NCBI RefSeq assembly: GCF_007860105.1
Contig: NZ_SJPU01000001.1
Location: 2,377,700-2,441,699 of the forward strand
Direction: 5' to 3'
Length of the DNA: 64,000 bases
Origin: Allorhodopirellula heiligendammensis
Lineage (GTDB): Bacteria > Planctomycetota > Planctomycetia > Pirellulales > Pirellulaceae
Both the position numbers and the translations under genes were made by a program. The notes beneath the pieces are model-generated. The model searched no databases. It was not told the DNA's origin and saw nothing but the letters and a program-made list of their open reading frames with translations. How positions within the stretch are numbered: the first letter of the stretch is position 1; every line of letters starts with the position of its first letter. Positions 1 to 7,584 of this stretch are shown here, piece after piece.

Positions 1-504
1 ATCGGGCTCGTATTGATCCAGCAGCGCTTCGTAGGTGGATTGGCCTGGTTCGGCGAGCAGTTCACCCGCGTTTCGCTGGAGCGAGATCATTTCGTCCAGG
101 GCGGTTTGGAACTGGGCGTAGTCGTCGTTCCGGCGGGCGGCGTCCCAGCAGCCTTGGCCGCGGACGGTCGCGCTGGCGATCGCCTCGACGAGCTGGCCGG
201 GCAGTCGGCGCTGTTTCTCATAGTCCTTGCGCGTCAACCGCAAGGTGGCTCCAATATCGCTGGCGGGATCTGAAGCCGCTGACCATCCGTCGAGTTCATC
301 GAGCCATCGCTCGATTTGTTCGCTCGTCCGCATCGCATGCGCCCGCCCGCTGAGATAGGCAACCTGAGCGGCGCGAAATTCACTCCCATCGGGTGGCATC
401 ATCGTCCGCTCATCCCATTGCAGCAACTCCGCGGCGGAGGCAAGCAGGGCGGTCTGGTGGAGATGGTTGCGGAGTGCGGCGAACGTTTGGACGTGATCGG
501 TCAT
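1..504 (-). CDS. Carboxypeptidase Taq family (M32) metallopeptidase, N-terminal part only
   Basis: The reverse strand is open from an ATG at 504 to the left edge, giving the first 168 residues without a stop. The N-terminal stretch LLQWDERTMMPP, then a Ser-Gly-Arg-Ala-His segment, and later TYEALLDQYEPD are typical of the N-terminal helical half of M32 zinc carboxypeptidases, which are about 500 residues long. These cytoplasmic enzymes remove C-terminal amino acids from peptides. The HExxH zinc site lies further downstream, outside the window, so catalytic competence cannot be judged. No signal peptide is seen. The next gene leftwards is unknown and the gene to its right is on the same strand, 129 bases away. 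Confidence 0.85.
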   Translation of the reverse strand, partial: MTDHVQTFAALRNHLHQTALLASAAELLQWDERTMMPPDGSEFRAAQVAYLSGRAHAMRTSEQIERWLDELDGWSAASDPASDIGATLRLTRKDYEKQRRLPGQLVEAIASATVRGQGCWDAARRNDDYAQFQTALDEMISLQRNAGELLAEPGQSTYEALLDQYEPD

Positions 505-633
505 GTTGGCAATTTTATTGCAGAGAAGATGATGGGTGCGTCACGCTCCCCAAGTGTCCCGTTGTTCGAGGCGTCGGGGAGCGACAGACAAAACTTGACG
601 ACTGCACGCCGTTGAGCGGGCGATGGGAGGACT

Positions 634-1182
634 TCAGCGGGTCAAGTATTTCTCGCGGCGACGCCTGCCGACGATCATTGCCAGCACCAGCGAGACCGCT
701 GCCAAGCCAGCAAAGGCGAGGGTCTTGTATTTCCAGGCATCTTTTTCCAGCTCGAGGGTGCGGTAGTGGAGCGGGGTGGGGATGTCGACGCCATACTCGG
801 TGATGTCCTCGTATTCCCGAATCAACTGCGCCGAACTCGCCGTCGCGTAATGTTCTTGGAGCGCTTCAAGGTGCTTTTGAGTGGTGATCGGAACATCGGT
901 AGTGGCCCAATTCACCCCGCAAAAACCGGCCCCGAGGAGGCTGAGCAGGCATACCAGGCCGAGTGTGATGAAGGCCAGCGAACGGCCGCCTGAGAGGCCA
1001 ACGGCCGCGTTGGCTGCGACCTTGGCTGCGCTGGAGTCGCCCGTCAGAGGCAGTTGGCGGAGCTCGCCGAGCTTGGGAACGCGGATGGAGTCGTGGCACG
1101 CGCGGCAGGTAATCTCGCCGCCTGCTTTGGCTGTGGAAACTTCGTTGGCGGCCTCGCAGTGCGGGCAAGTGAGTTTGTACAT
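634..1182 (-). CDS. Zinc-ribbon protein with two membrane segments, unknown function
   Basis: This encodes a 182-residue protein starting MYKLTCPHCEAANEV. A CPHC pair followed by CRAC near residue 28 forms a short zinc-ribbon/MJ0042-like finger at the N-terminus. Two hydrophobic segments follow, one around residues 68-90 and one close to the C-terminus, before an Arg/Lys-rich tail RRRREKYLTR. The likely topology is a cytoplasmic finger, a central loop of about 60 residues and a cytoplasmic tail. The ATG at 1182 was preferred over an in-frame start at 1263 because the finger then begins at residue 6, as is usual for such proteins, and the upstream stretch does not look coding. I do not recognise a specific function; metal-finger membrane proteins of this kind are common hypotheticals in planctomycetes. 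Confidence 0.65.
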   Translation of the reverse strand: MYKLTCPHCEAANEVSTAKAGGEITCRACHDSIRVPKLGELRQLPLTGDSSAAKVAANAAVGLSGGRSLAFITLGLVCLLSLLGAGFCGVNWATTDVPITTQKHLEALQEHYATASSAQLIREYEDITEYGVDIPTPLHYRTLELEKDAWKYKTLAFAGLAAVSLVLAMIVGRRRREKYLTR

Positions 1183-1497
1183 CGTCGAACCTGAGCCAAT
1201 TGGAAAAAAACACGCTGCCGGAAAAAGTCTGCTTTTTGAAAATATTCTCATCAACGTCCACAAATTACCCGCTGCGTGGGTAGACCCGCTGTGCAGACAG
1301 ACTACTATTGCTGTGTGATGAGGTTAACACACGACCAGTCGCTCCCGTCAGGTGGACTCACCCGACCGGACATTTTCAGATGATTCGCGACATCCAACAC
1401 AGCGAACTGTTGTTCGTCTTCGCAGCCCAAAGGGATTGGGTTCGCGCCACCCACCGGAAGGTGTTTCCTCAGAGAAGCCAGGACGGCTCGCCGGAAT

Positions 1498-1520
1498 AAC
1501 CTGCGCCGACATCGCAGGTT
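1498..1520. repeat. Perfect inverted repeat in the sigma-factor leader
   Basis: AACCTGCG (1498-1505), a 7-base loop CCGACAT, then CGCAGGTT (1513-1520). There is no following T-tract, so it is not an obvious intrinsic terminator. It may be an RNA hairpin or a protein-binding site. Confidence 0.5.
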
Positions 1521-1920
1521 GCGACACGAATCTTATTTTCGAGGAATGTCTCCTTTGAAGGTGGACTCGCGCCGGAAAGTTTTCCGAGACTGCAAGTTCC
1601 CCGCAATCGGGAAGTTCAGCTAATCGGAATGTTTTTCCATTTCGCAACGTACTTGAGCTAGGCGAGTGTGGGGGTGGTAGATTGACATTACAAGAAGATG
1701 CTGACGTCGGCAATCCGATCGGAAACTTTCGCTTGCACCTCCCCGTAGGATCGACCGACAGGACTCACCACGCACAAAACGTGAGCGTAAGGGGCATTTT
1801 TTTGACGTTGGCCAGAATCACTTTTAGCTTACGAATAAACTCTCGCAACTTGACTCGTTTTACCGCTGCGGCCAACTAAACTCGCCACAACATCGCGAAA
1901 TAAAATAGACATTTATACTT

Positions 1921-1927
1921 TGAAGGA
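1921..1927 (+). promoter_or_regulatory. Ribosome-binding site supporting a TTG start of the sigma factor
   Basis: GAAGGAG lies 9 bases before TTG at 1937. In-frame ATG codons at 1949 and 1952 are too far from this site, so the TTG start is favoured. A clear Shine-Dalgarno sequence is not universal in this window, which makes this one informative. Confidence 0.6.
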
Positions 1928-1936
1928 GTTATTACT

Positions 1937-3496
1937 TTGTTCGATCCGATGATGGATGATTTTGACGATGTATCGGCGCAAAACACCGAAGTCGTCTCGC
2001 AAGGCTTTCGCAAACTTCCTGTCGATGACAATGAGGACGATAACGGCGTGAATGTCGCCGACCTCAGCGACGGTCAAGTTCAGCTGGAGAGCCCGGATGA
2101 ATTGATCACGATCGACGAGTCGGAAACCTGGTCGGACGATCCCGTCCGCATGTATCTGACGCAGATGGGCGAAATCCCGCTGCTGACGCGTCGTGAAGAG
2201 ATTGAATTGGCCAAGCGGATCGAGGAGACCCGCCGCCGCTTCCGCACCAAATTGCTCGAGAACCATTACGTACTCGTCGAAGCCTACAAGACACTCAAGA
2301 AGGTGTATCGGGGCCAGTTGCCGTTCGATCGGACGGTTCAGGTCAGCGTCACCGATCGTTTGGAGAAAGAGCAAATTGTGGGGCGGTTGCCGCACAATCT
2401 TCGCACGCTGCAGACCTTGCTGAGCCGCAACCGGCATGACTGGAAGGTGGCCATGAGCAAGAGTACCCCCAGTCGCCGTCGCGCCGAAGCTTGGCGAGCG
2501 CTCGCTCATCGCCGGCGCCGCGCCGTGCGACTGATCGAAGAGCTCGGTCTACGTACCCAGCGAATCGAAACTCGCATCGGGATGTTGGAGAAATTCTCGC
2601 GGCGTCTCGATGAGATCGATGCTCAGATCCGCGATCAGAAACGCACCAAGCACGGCCGGGAAGTCCGCGATCAACTGCTGCACGAACGTCGCCAAATCCT
2701 GACCGCCTGTCAAGAAACGCCGACGTCGCTCCGCAACCGTTGCGCCATGCTCGGTCGCGTCTACAGCGAGTACCAGCAGGCAAAACGCGAACTCAGTGAG
2801 GGTAACCTGCGGCTGGTCGTTTCGATTGCCAAGAAGTATCGCAACCGGGGCCTGTCGTTCCTCGACCTGATTCAGGAAGGCAATGCTGGTCTGATGCGAG
2901 CGGTCGATAAGTTCGAGTACCGCCGGGGGTTTAAGTTCTGTACTTATGCAACCTGGTGGATCCGCCAAGCGATCACGCGGGCGGTGGCTGATCAGAGCCG
3001 CACGATTCGAATCCCCGTCCACATGGTCGAGACGATGAGTCGCGTTCGAAACGTCGCTCGCACTCTGCTGCAGGAACTCGGACGCGAACCGTCGATCGAA
3101 GAAACCGCACGCCGCGCTGACGTGACGATTGAAGAAGCTCGCCGCGTGCTCACCATGAGCCGATTCCCGATCTCGTTGGACCGGCCCGTTGGAAACAGCG
3201 AAGATAGCCAGTTCGGCGACCTGCTACCCGATGGCACCGCAGAGAGCCCGCAGATCGGAGCCACTCAAGAAATGTTGCGGCAGCGGATTACCGGTGTTCT
3301 GAAGTCATTGTCGTACCGGGAACGCGAAATCATCAAGCTGCGTTACGGGCTCGGCGACGGTTACAGCTACACGCTCGAAGAAGTCGGACATATTTTTAAG
3401 GTCACCCGCGAGCGGATTCGTCAAATTGAAGCCAAGGCGGTGCGGAAACTGCAGCAGCCCAGCCGCAGCCAAGACCTCGTTGGATTCTTGGACTGA
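1937..3496 (+). CDS. rpoD: RNA polymerase sigma factor, RpoD/SigA type
   Basis: This is a 519-residue sigma-70 factor. Region 1.2 is visible around residues 66-100 ([19 protein letters not shown]). A basic, helical non-conserved segment of roughly 150 residues follows, and then region 2 from about residue 289 ([42 protein letters not shown]), which melts and binds the -10 element. Region 3 follows RTIRIPVHM, and region 4 lies at about 457-505 ([25 protein letters not shown]), the -35-binding helix-turn-helix. The full set of regions marks a primary-type factor rather than an ECF factor; planctomycetes can carry several, so whether this is the housekeeping copy is not certain. The TGA stop shares its A with the ATG of the next gene, which suggests translational coupling. 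Confidence 0.92.
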   Translation: MFDPMMDDFDDVSAQNTEVVSQGFRKLPVDDNEDDNGVNVADLSDGQVQLESPDELITIDESETWSDDPVRMYLTQMGEIPLLTRREEIELAKRIEETRRRFRTKLLENHYVLVEAYKTLKKVYRGQLPFDRTVQVSVTDRLEKEQIVGRLPHNLRTLQTLLSRNRHDWKVAMSKSTPSRRRAEAWRALAHRRRRAVRLIEELGLRTQRIETRIGMLEKFSRRLDEIDAQIRDQKRTKHGREVRDQLLHERRQILTACQETPTSLRNRCAMLGRVYSEYQQAKRELSEGNLRLVVSIAKKYRNRGLSFLDLIQEGNAGLMRAVDKFEYRRGFKFCTYATWWIRQAITRAVADQSRTIRIPVHMVETMSRVRNVARTLLQELGREPSIEETARRADVTIEEARRVLTMSRFPISLDRPVGNSEDSQFGDLLPDGTAESPQIGATQEMLRQRITGVLKSLSYREREIIKLRYGLGDGYSYTLEEVGHIFKVTRERIRQIEAKAVRKLQQPSRSQDLVGFLD

Positions 3497-4977
3497 TGCC
3501 GTCCGTTGGCGAAGTTCTGCAGCAGGGCTGGCAGGTTCACCAAAGTGGAAACGTGGACGCCGCGATGCAACTGTATCGCGGCGTTTTGCGTCAGGTGCCT
3601 AATTCTGCCGAAGCGTGGGTGTATCTCGGTATCGCTCAGTTTGATCTGCGAGATTTCGAGGGATCGGTCAATTCGTACCGCAAGGCCTTGAAAATCAAGG
3701 ACCGTTTCCCAATTGCTTGGAATAACATGGGCAATTCCCTGCGGATGCTTGGTCGGGTCGAAGAAGCGGAACGCTGCTTCAAGAAATCTTTGGTGCAGCA
3801 GCCCGGTTATCTCTCAGCGCTTAAAAATCGCGGCACCCTCTGGGTTTGGAACGGCGATATTGAGCGTGGCCTGAAGTCCTATCAGCGCGGCCTGGAGGTG
3901 GACCCCAACAATGCCGAACTGCACCGAAACCTAGGTGTGATTTCGCTGCTGTTGGGGGATTACCAGACAGGTTTTGAAGAGTTTCGGTGGCGATGGCGTA
4001 TGCCCGGCCTGGGCAGACCCACGGTAGCGGCGGCTTGGCAAGCAGCTGGAATCCAGGTTCCTGTCTGGGCGGGCGAACCGCTCGCTGGGCAGACGATCGT
4101 GATTTATCCCGAGCAGGGGCTCGGTGATGCCATTCACTTCATTCGCGTTGCTGCGGAACTGAAGTCCAGCGGCGCACGGGTGATTGTGGTCTGCAATGCG
4201 AGCCTCATTCCCTTGCTGAGTACCGCTGCGGGGATCGACGAGATCGTCGCCGAAGTGCTGCCCAGTTCAATGGGAGGTGACACCGTAGCGGCTGGCATGT
4301 CGATGCTGCAGGGCAGCCTGACGCAAGCCAGTTTCCAAGGCTCATTTTTAGAAATCCTCGACGGCCTGTATCAGCGAGATGGCGAGGTGTACTACGGGCA
4401 AGACCTCTTTAAATCTGGGCATTCGGGCGACTACCAAGGCTATGTGAGCGTCTCTGACGAGGCGGTTGAGCGTTGGAAGTGCTGGTTGGCAGAGAGTCGG
4501 AATCCTGCGCGAGCGAACAAACCGTTGATCGGCATCAATTGGCAAGGCAATCGCGAGCACCATGCCGATGTGTACCGCAGCGTGCCGCTGGACGTATTTC
4601 GACCGATCATCGAGGCGGACGAGTTTCAAATTGTGAACATGCAATTCGGGCAGGGTATCGAGCAGCTCGACGAAGCAGATTTTGCAGATGCGGTCCTGCG
4701 ACTGCCTGCTACTCTTGATCAGGAGGCAGGCAAGTTCGTCGATACCGCTGCGGTGCTATGCAATCTCGATGCATTGGTCACGTCCGACACCGCGATCGCA
4801 CACCTCGCAGGCGCCTTGGGTGTCCGTACCCACCTGTTACTCGGCCGCGTACCTGATTGGCGTTGGCTAACCGAAGGGGATACTACCGCCTGGTATCCAA
4901 ACACTCGCCTTAGCCGCCAAAGCGAATTTGGGCAGTGGACAGCGCCGGTGGAGCGGATATTGGAACGGCTTGGATGA
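3496..4977 (+). CDS. TPR protein with GT9-like glycosyltransferase C-terminal domain
   Basis: This is a 493-residue protein with no signal peptide. Residues 1-155 contain about four tetratricopeptide repeats (for example AWVYLGIAQFDLRDFEGSV and AWNNMGNSLRMLGRVEEAE). After a conserved linker (GFEEFRWRWRMPG), the C-terminal 300 residues resemble the heptosyltransferase/GT9-like module that often follows TPRs in bacteria, with IVIYPEQGLGDAIHFIRV and, near the C-terminus, DTAIAHLAGALGVRTHLLL and PDWRWL. Such proteins are presumed to glycosylate surface glycans or proteins, with the TPRs holding the partner. The acceptor and donor cannot be read from the sequence. It overlaps the sigma factor stop by one base, so the two are probably one operon. 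Confidence 0.75.
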   Translation: MPSVGEVLQQGWQVHQSGNVDAAMQLYRGVLRQVPNSAEAWVYLGIAQFDLRDFEGSVNSYRKALKIKDRFPIAWNNMGNSLRMLGRVEEAERCFKKSLVQQPGYLSALKNRGTLWVWNGDIERGLKSYQRGLEVDPNNAELHRNLGVISLLLGDYQTGFEEFRWRWRMPGLGRPTVAAAWQAAGIQVPVWAGEPLAGQTIVIYPEQGLGDAIHFIRVAAELKSSGARVIVVCNASLIPLLSTAAGIDEIVAEVLPSSMGGDTVAAGMSMLQGSLTQASFQGSFLEILDGLYQRDGEVYYGQDLFKSGHSGDYQGYVSVSDEAVERWKCWLAESRNPARANKPLIGINWQGNREHHADVYRSVPLDVFRPIIEADEFQIVNMQFGQGIEQLDEADFADAVLRLPATLDQEAGKFVDTAAVLCNLDALVTSDTAIAHLAGALGVRTHLLLGRVPDWRWLTEGDTTAWYPNTRLSRQSEFGQWTAPVERILERLG

Positions 4978-5115
4978 CTCCGATGGTTGCCGCCTGCGTT
5001 TTCTCGCAATGCGCGGCACAGCGGAGGTGTCCGCTAAGAATGCACTGTGATAAATCAACTCATTCGCTCTGCTCATCCCAGTCGTACGAGAAACCCGTCG
5101 ACGGGAAACGCCGAA

Positions 5116-5146
5116 AGTTCGCTTCGGTAAATCACTGAAGCGAACT
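5116..5146. terminator. Hairpin downstream of the sigma factor operon, possible terminator
   Basis: AGTTCGCTTC (5116-5125), an 11-base loop, then GAAGCGAACT (5137-5146): a perfect 10-base stem in the spacer between convergent genes. There is no strong T-run, so intrinsic termination is only likely. A 12-base palindrome CCCGTCGACGGG lies just before it at 5094-5105. Confidence 0.45.
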
Positions 5147-5186
5147 GGGCGGTAGTATTTCGGATTGGCGTCAGGTGCAGGGAACG

Positions 5187-5202
5187 GCCGGTGGGAACCG
5201 GC
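5187..5202. terminator. Short GC hairpin in the convergent spacer
   Basis: GCCGGT, loop GGGA, ACCGGC, followed on the plus strand by GCTGTTTCC. It is positioned to end transcription from the plus-strand operon that finishes at 4977. Confidence 0.4.
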
Positions 5203-5221
5203 GCTGTTTCCATGTCACTGT

Positions 5222-5242
5222 TGAGAACAGGTGACGTTCTCA
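5222..5242 (-). terminator. Hairpin at the stop codon of the lipoprotein gene
   Basis: TGAGAAC (5222-5228), loop AGGTGAC, GTTCTCA (5236-5242). On the minus strand the stem starts at the TGA stop codon itself (5242-5240). It probably serves as a terminator or an mRNA 3'-end protecting structure for the DUF1559/lipoprotein transcript. Confidence 0.4.
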
Positions 5243-5740
5243 GATATTGAGTTCGATGTGGTTGGGGCCACTTGCGACCACTTCGGCGCTGAGCCCTTCC
5301 ACCGTTTTAGGAGCTCCTGAATTGCCGCGTCCTTTTTTCGGGGCACCGATCGGTGCCAGGGTGCCCTCAGCGGCCTCAGCACCGGCCGACTCTACTGGCG
5401 CCGACGCGGTTTCACCACGCTCACCTTCGACACGTCCACCGATGACGGTCACCTTGTGCTTGTCCACTGCCGCACCGGGTTTTCCGGTTGAATACCGGAG
5501 CACGAAGTTGCCTTGCTCGTCGGTTCGACCGTAGGAGGCTGCGCCCGCCGTTGTCGGATAGAACTCGACTTGAGCATCAGCGACCGGCTTGCCTGCCTTC
5601 GTCAACGTCCCTGTCACTTCGCTGAGGTTAGGGGTGTCGTCGTAAGAGCATCCTACGCTGAGGCAGCTCACCAATAGCATCGTCAGAACCATGCTGGTTT
5701 TCAGGCCAAGCGTCCGTGTAGATTCAATGTGGGTGTTCAT
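5240..5740 (-). CDS. Small lipoprotein with carboxypeptidase-regulatory-like fold
   Basis: This is a 166-residue protein with an N-terminal hydrophobic segment ending in the lipobox LSVGC, so it should be lipidated and surface or periplasm facing. The following domain (SEVTGTLTKAGKPVADAQVEFYP, then GRTDEQGNFVLRY) has the beta-sandwich pattern of carboxypeptidase-regulatory/transthyretin-like domains. The tail is rich in Ala, Gly and Glu. The ATG at 5740 has AGGAAA about 10 bases upstream and places the signal peptide at the start; an in-frame start at 5848 would overlap the upstream gene and is unlikely. Such lipoproteins very often follow a DUF1559 gene in planctomycetes, as here (73 bases apart). 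The molecular role is unknown. Confidence 0.72.
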   Translation of the reverse strand: MNTHIESTRTLGLKTSMVLTMLLVSCLSVGCSYDDTPNLSEVTGTLTKAGKPVADAQVEFYPTTAGAASYGRTDEQGNFVLRYSTGKPGAAVDKHKVTVIGGRVEGERGETASAPVESAGAEAAEGTLAPIGAPKKGRGNSGAPKTVEGLSAEVVASGPNHIELNI

Positions 5741-5813
5741 GATTTGGATTTCCTGATGGTTTGAGTTTATTAATTTGCAGTGATTGGGCAAGATCGTAGA
5801 GAGCGGAGTCAAC

Positions 5814-6863
5814 TCAGAATTCGCCTGAGATGACTTCTTGGTCGGCACGGTTGGTTAGCAAGCTCAGCAGGTCGAAGCGGACGTTTTCAGTGACGAATCG
5901 AACCGCACCGTCGCCCATCACAAACTGAGCACCGCCGATGTGAGCGGAGTTGATGATGGAGTGACGACCGGGGCGTCCATACCAGTAAGGACCGATTCCG
6001 TGTGGAACGAAGCGGCTTTCTGGAGGTGAGAAGTTAATCCCGACGCGGGTGGAGGTCACATTCATCCAATAGCCTTCGGAAGTGTTGCTCGAGTCACCGC
6101 CTCCGCCGGACCAAGCACCACCCCACCAGTTGCTCGCTCGTTGATCGTGAAGCTCAACGGTACCGTCAGCCTTTTGCAGGCGAATGTTCATGCCTTGCTC
6201 GCCGACGGCGAAGGTGTTGGAAGTCCCATCGAGGATCGAAGCAAATTTGACCGCACCGCGATTGCGATTATCCACTGCCACGATGACGCCGTTGTAGTCG
6301 CTCATGCCGTGGTATCCGTTCCACTCCGAGTTGGCTTCGTTGTAGTCGCCATTGATCCCCACATAGTTCGCCATCTGCACCTCGATTTGATCAGGTGCTC
6401 CCAGGGCTCGGGTCTCGGCACTCGTGTCGTCCAACCGCGTCGTCGGAAGTGGACTCGAAGGACAGTTGAAGCCGGGGACGATAAAGCCGTCGTAAATCTC
6501 CCAGTTCCGGTTGATGCCGGGATCACGGTTTGAAAAATCCGTGCCCGAGAAGGTCGTCCGGCCGTAGGCCGCGTTCTGCTCGAGAAACGGGAGGATGCGA
6601 ACCATCCAAGAAGCCGGCCGATCGTTGGGGCTCGTCTTGAGCATCGTTGCGGGCGGCATGGCGTTGTACGAATCATGATACATGTGGATTGCCAGTCCAA
6701 TCTGCTTCATGTTGTTGGAGCATTGCATGCGGCGTGCTGCCTCGCGTGCTGATTGGACAGCTGGTAACAGCAATCCAACCAATACCCCGATGATCGCAAT
6801 GACCACCAGCAATTCAACAAGTGTAAACGCGTTGCGACGCGTACTTAACCTACCACGTACCAT
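5814..6863 (-). CDS. DUF1559 protein with prepilin-type N-terminal helix
   Basis: This is a 349-residue protein. Residues 12-35 carry the type IV prepilin cleavage/methylation signal ([20 protein letters not shown], with Phe as +1 and Glu at +5), followed by [20 protein letters not shown]. The rest is the DUF1559 domain found in large numbers in planctomycetes. The C-terminal H-x9-DG signature is present (HIGGAQFVMGDGAVRF), so this copy looks complete. Proteins of this kind are expected to be processed by a prepilin peptidase and to lie in or on the envelope; their function is unknown. It is the first gene of a two-gene unit with the lipoprotein. AGGGAAA lies just upstream of the ATG. Confidence 0.88.
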   Translation of the reverse strand: MVRGRLSTRRNAFTLVELLVVIAIIGVLVGLLLPAVQSAREAARRMQCSNNMKQIGLAIHMYHDSYNAMPPATMLKTSPNDRPASWMVRILPFLEQNAAYGRTTFSGTDFSNRDPGINRNWEIYDGFIVPGFNCPSSPLPTTRLDDTSAETRALGAPDQIEVQMANYVGINGDYNEANSEWNGYHGMSDYNGVIVAVDNRNRGAVKFASILDGTSNTFAVGEQGMNIRLQKADGTVELHDQRASNWWGGAWSGGGGDSSNTSEGYWMNVTSTRVGINFSPPESRFVPHGIGPYWYGRPGRHSIINSAHIGGAQFVMGDGAVRFVTENVRFDLLSLLTNRADQEVISGEF

Positions 6864-7584
6864 ATCGATTTCCCTGAATTTTCAAAAAACATTCGTCTAG
6901 ACACGGGTGTCGAGCTGATGCTCCACACGATGCCGTGCTGCGAAAAGAAGGTTCGCAAAGCGAGTGCCAGAGAAGTGCCTAAGGGCGTAGTGCGGTCACA
7001 CTGCGATCTGTAAATAACGTCAAAACGGTACCCAGTAAAGCAGCTGCAGGCATCTAAGGTGAAAGAGCTGCGCTTAAAGCGTTCTCTGATTTTTATTGGA
7101 TTTTGAGCTTTCAGAAACCGAGGGCTCGAGATAATTGCAGTTGACTGCGGCGGTGCACTGAACGTACGCAGCATCTGCCTAAATTACATGCAGGGCTTCG
7201 GCCATGTTCCCGGGCACTCGCGAGTGAGGTGAGGGCGGCTGAATTCAGAGGAGACAATCGGGGTGCTGTCGCTGCGGTTCGGCAGTCCTGAACGATGTTT
7301 CGAGCCTGCTTTCTAGGAGCGGCGTTGACAAGATAGGTTTGTGGTCCGGCGGGCGTGGCTGCCGGTGGATTTACCAACCCGATGGCAGTCCATCGCGTCG
7401 CGCGCGGCTTGGGTGAGTAGTTGTGCACTCGGAAAACGAACGCAACTCACTCATCAGGCTGCTAAAACCCAAGCGATAACACCACACCCAAATCGGGGCC
7501 CTGAAGATAGTGTCAGCTATCAACAGGGCTCCATCGTTATTTCACTAGCGAGCTAGCTTCTTGAGGTCGCGAAGCCGCTAGGAA
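6864..7584. other. Intergenic region between the giant gene and the DUF1559 gene
   Basis: These 721 bases hold no gene I can support. The 5' end of the DUF1559 transcript lies at the left side. A small inverted repeat CTAGC-GA-GCTAG (7545-7556) lies 29 bases after the giant gene's stop codon and is too weak to call a terminator. A TTGACA at about 7325 on the plus strand has no gene behind it. Confidence 0.45.

Larger units (their letters stand above)
1183..1936. other. Long divergent intergenic region, leader of the sigma factor gene
   Basis: These 754 bases separate the minus-strand zinc-ribbon gene from the plus-strand sigma factor gene. I see no convincing coding region: the open stretches here are short and have no recognisable product. 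It contains a perfect 8-base hairpin (1498-1520), a near-palindrome CGGAAAGTTTTCCG (1573-1586), and a 10-base direct repeat AGGTGGACTC at 1350-1359 and 1559-1568. Promoters for both flanking genes must lie here, but I could not assign -35/-10 elements. Confidence 0.5.

Noticed and set aside
1348-1713. Minus-strand open frame of 121 codons in the sigma-factor leader
   Set aside because: No ribosome-binding site, no recognisable motif and a composition dominated by Ser, Arg and Pro; treated as chance.
7111-7428. Minus-strand open frame of 105 codons between the DUF1559 and giant genes
   Set aside because: No motif, no ribosome-binding site, Arg/Ala/Ser-rich composition as in chance frames of GC-rich DNA.
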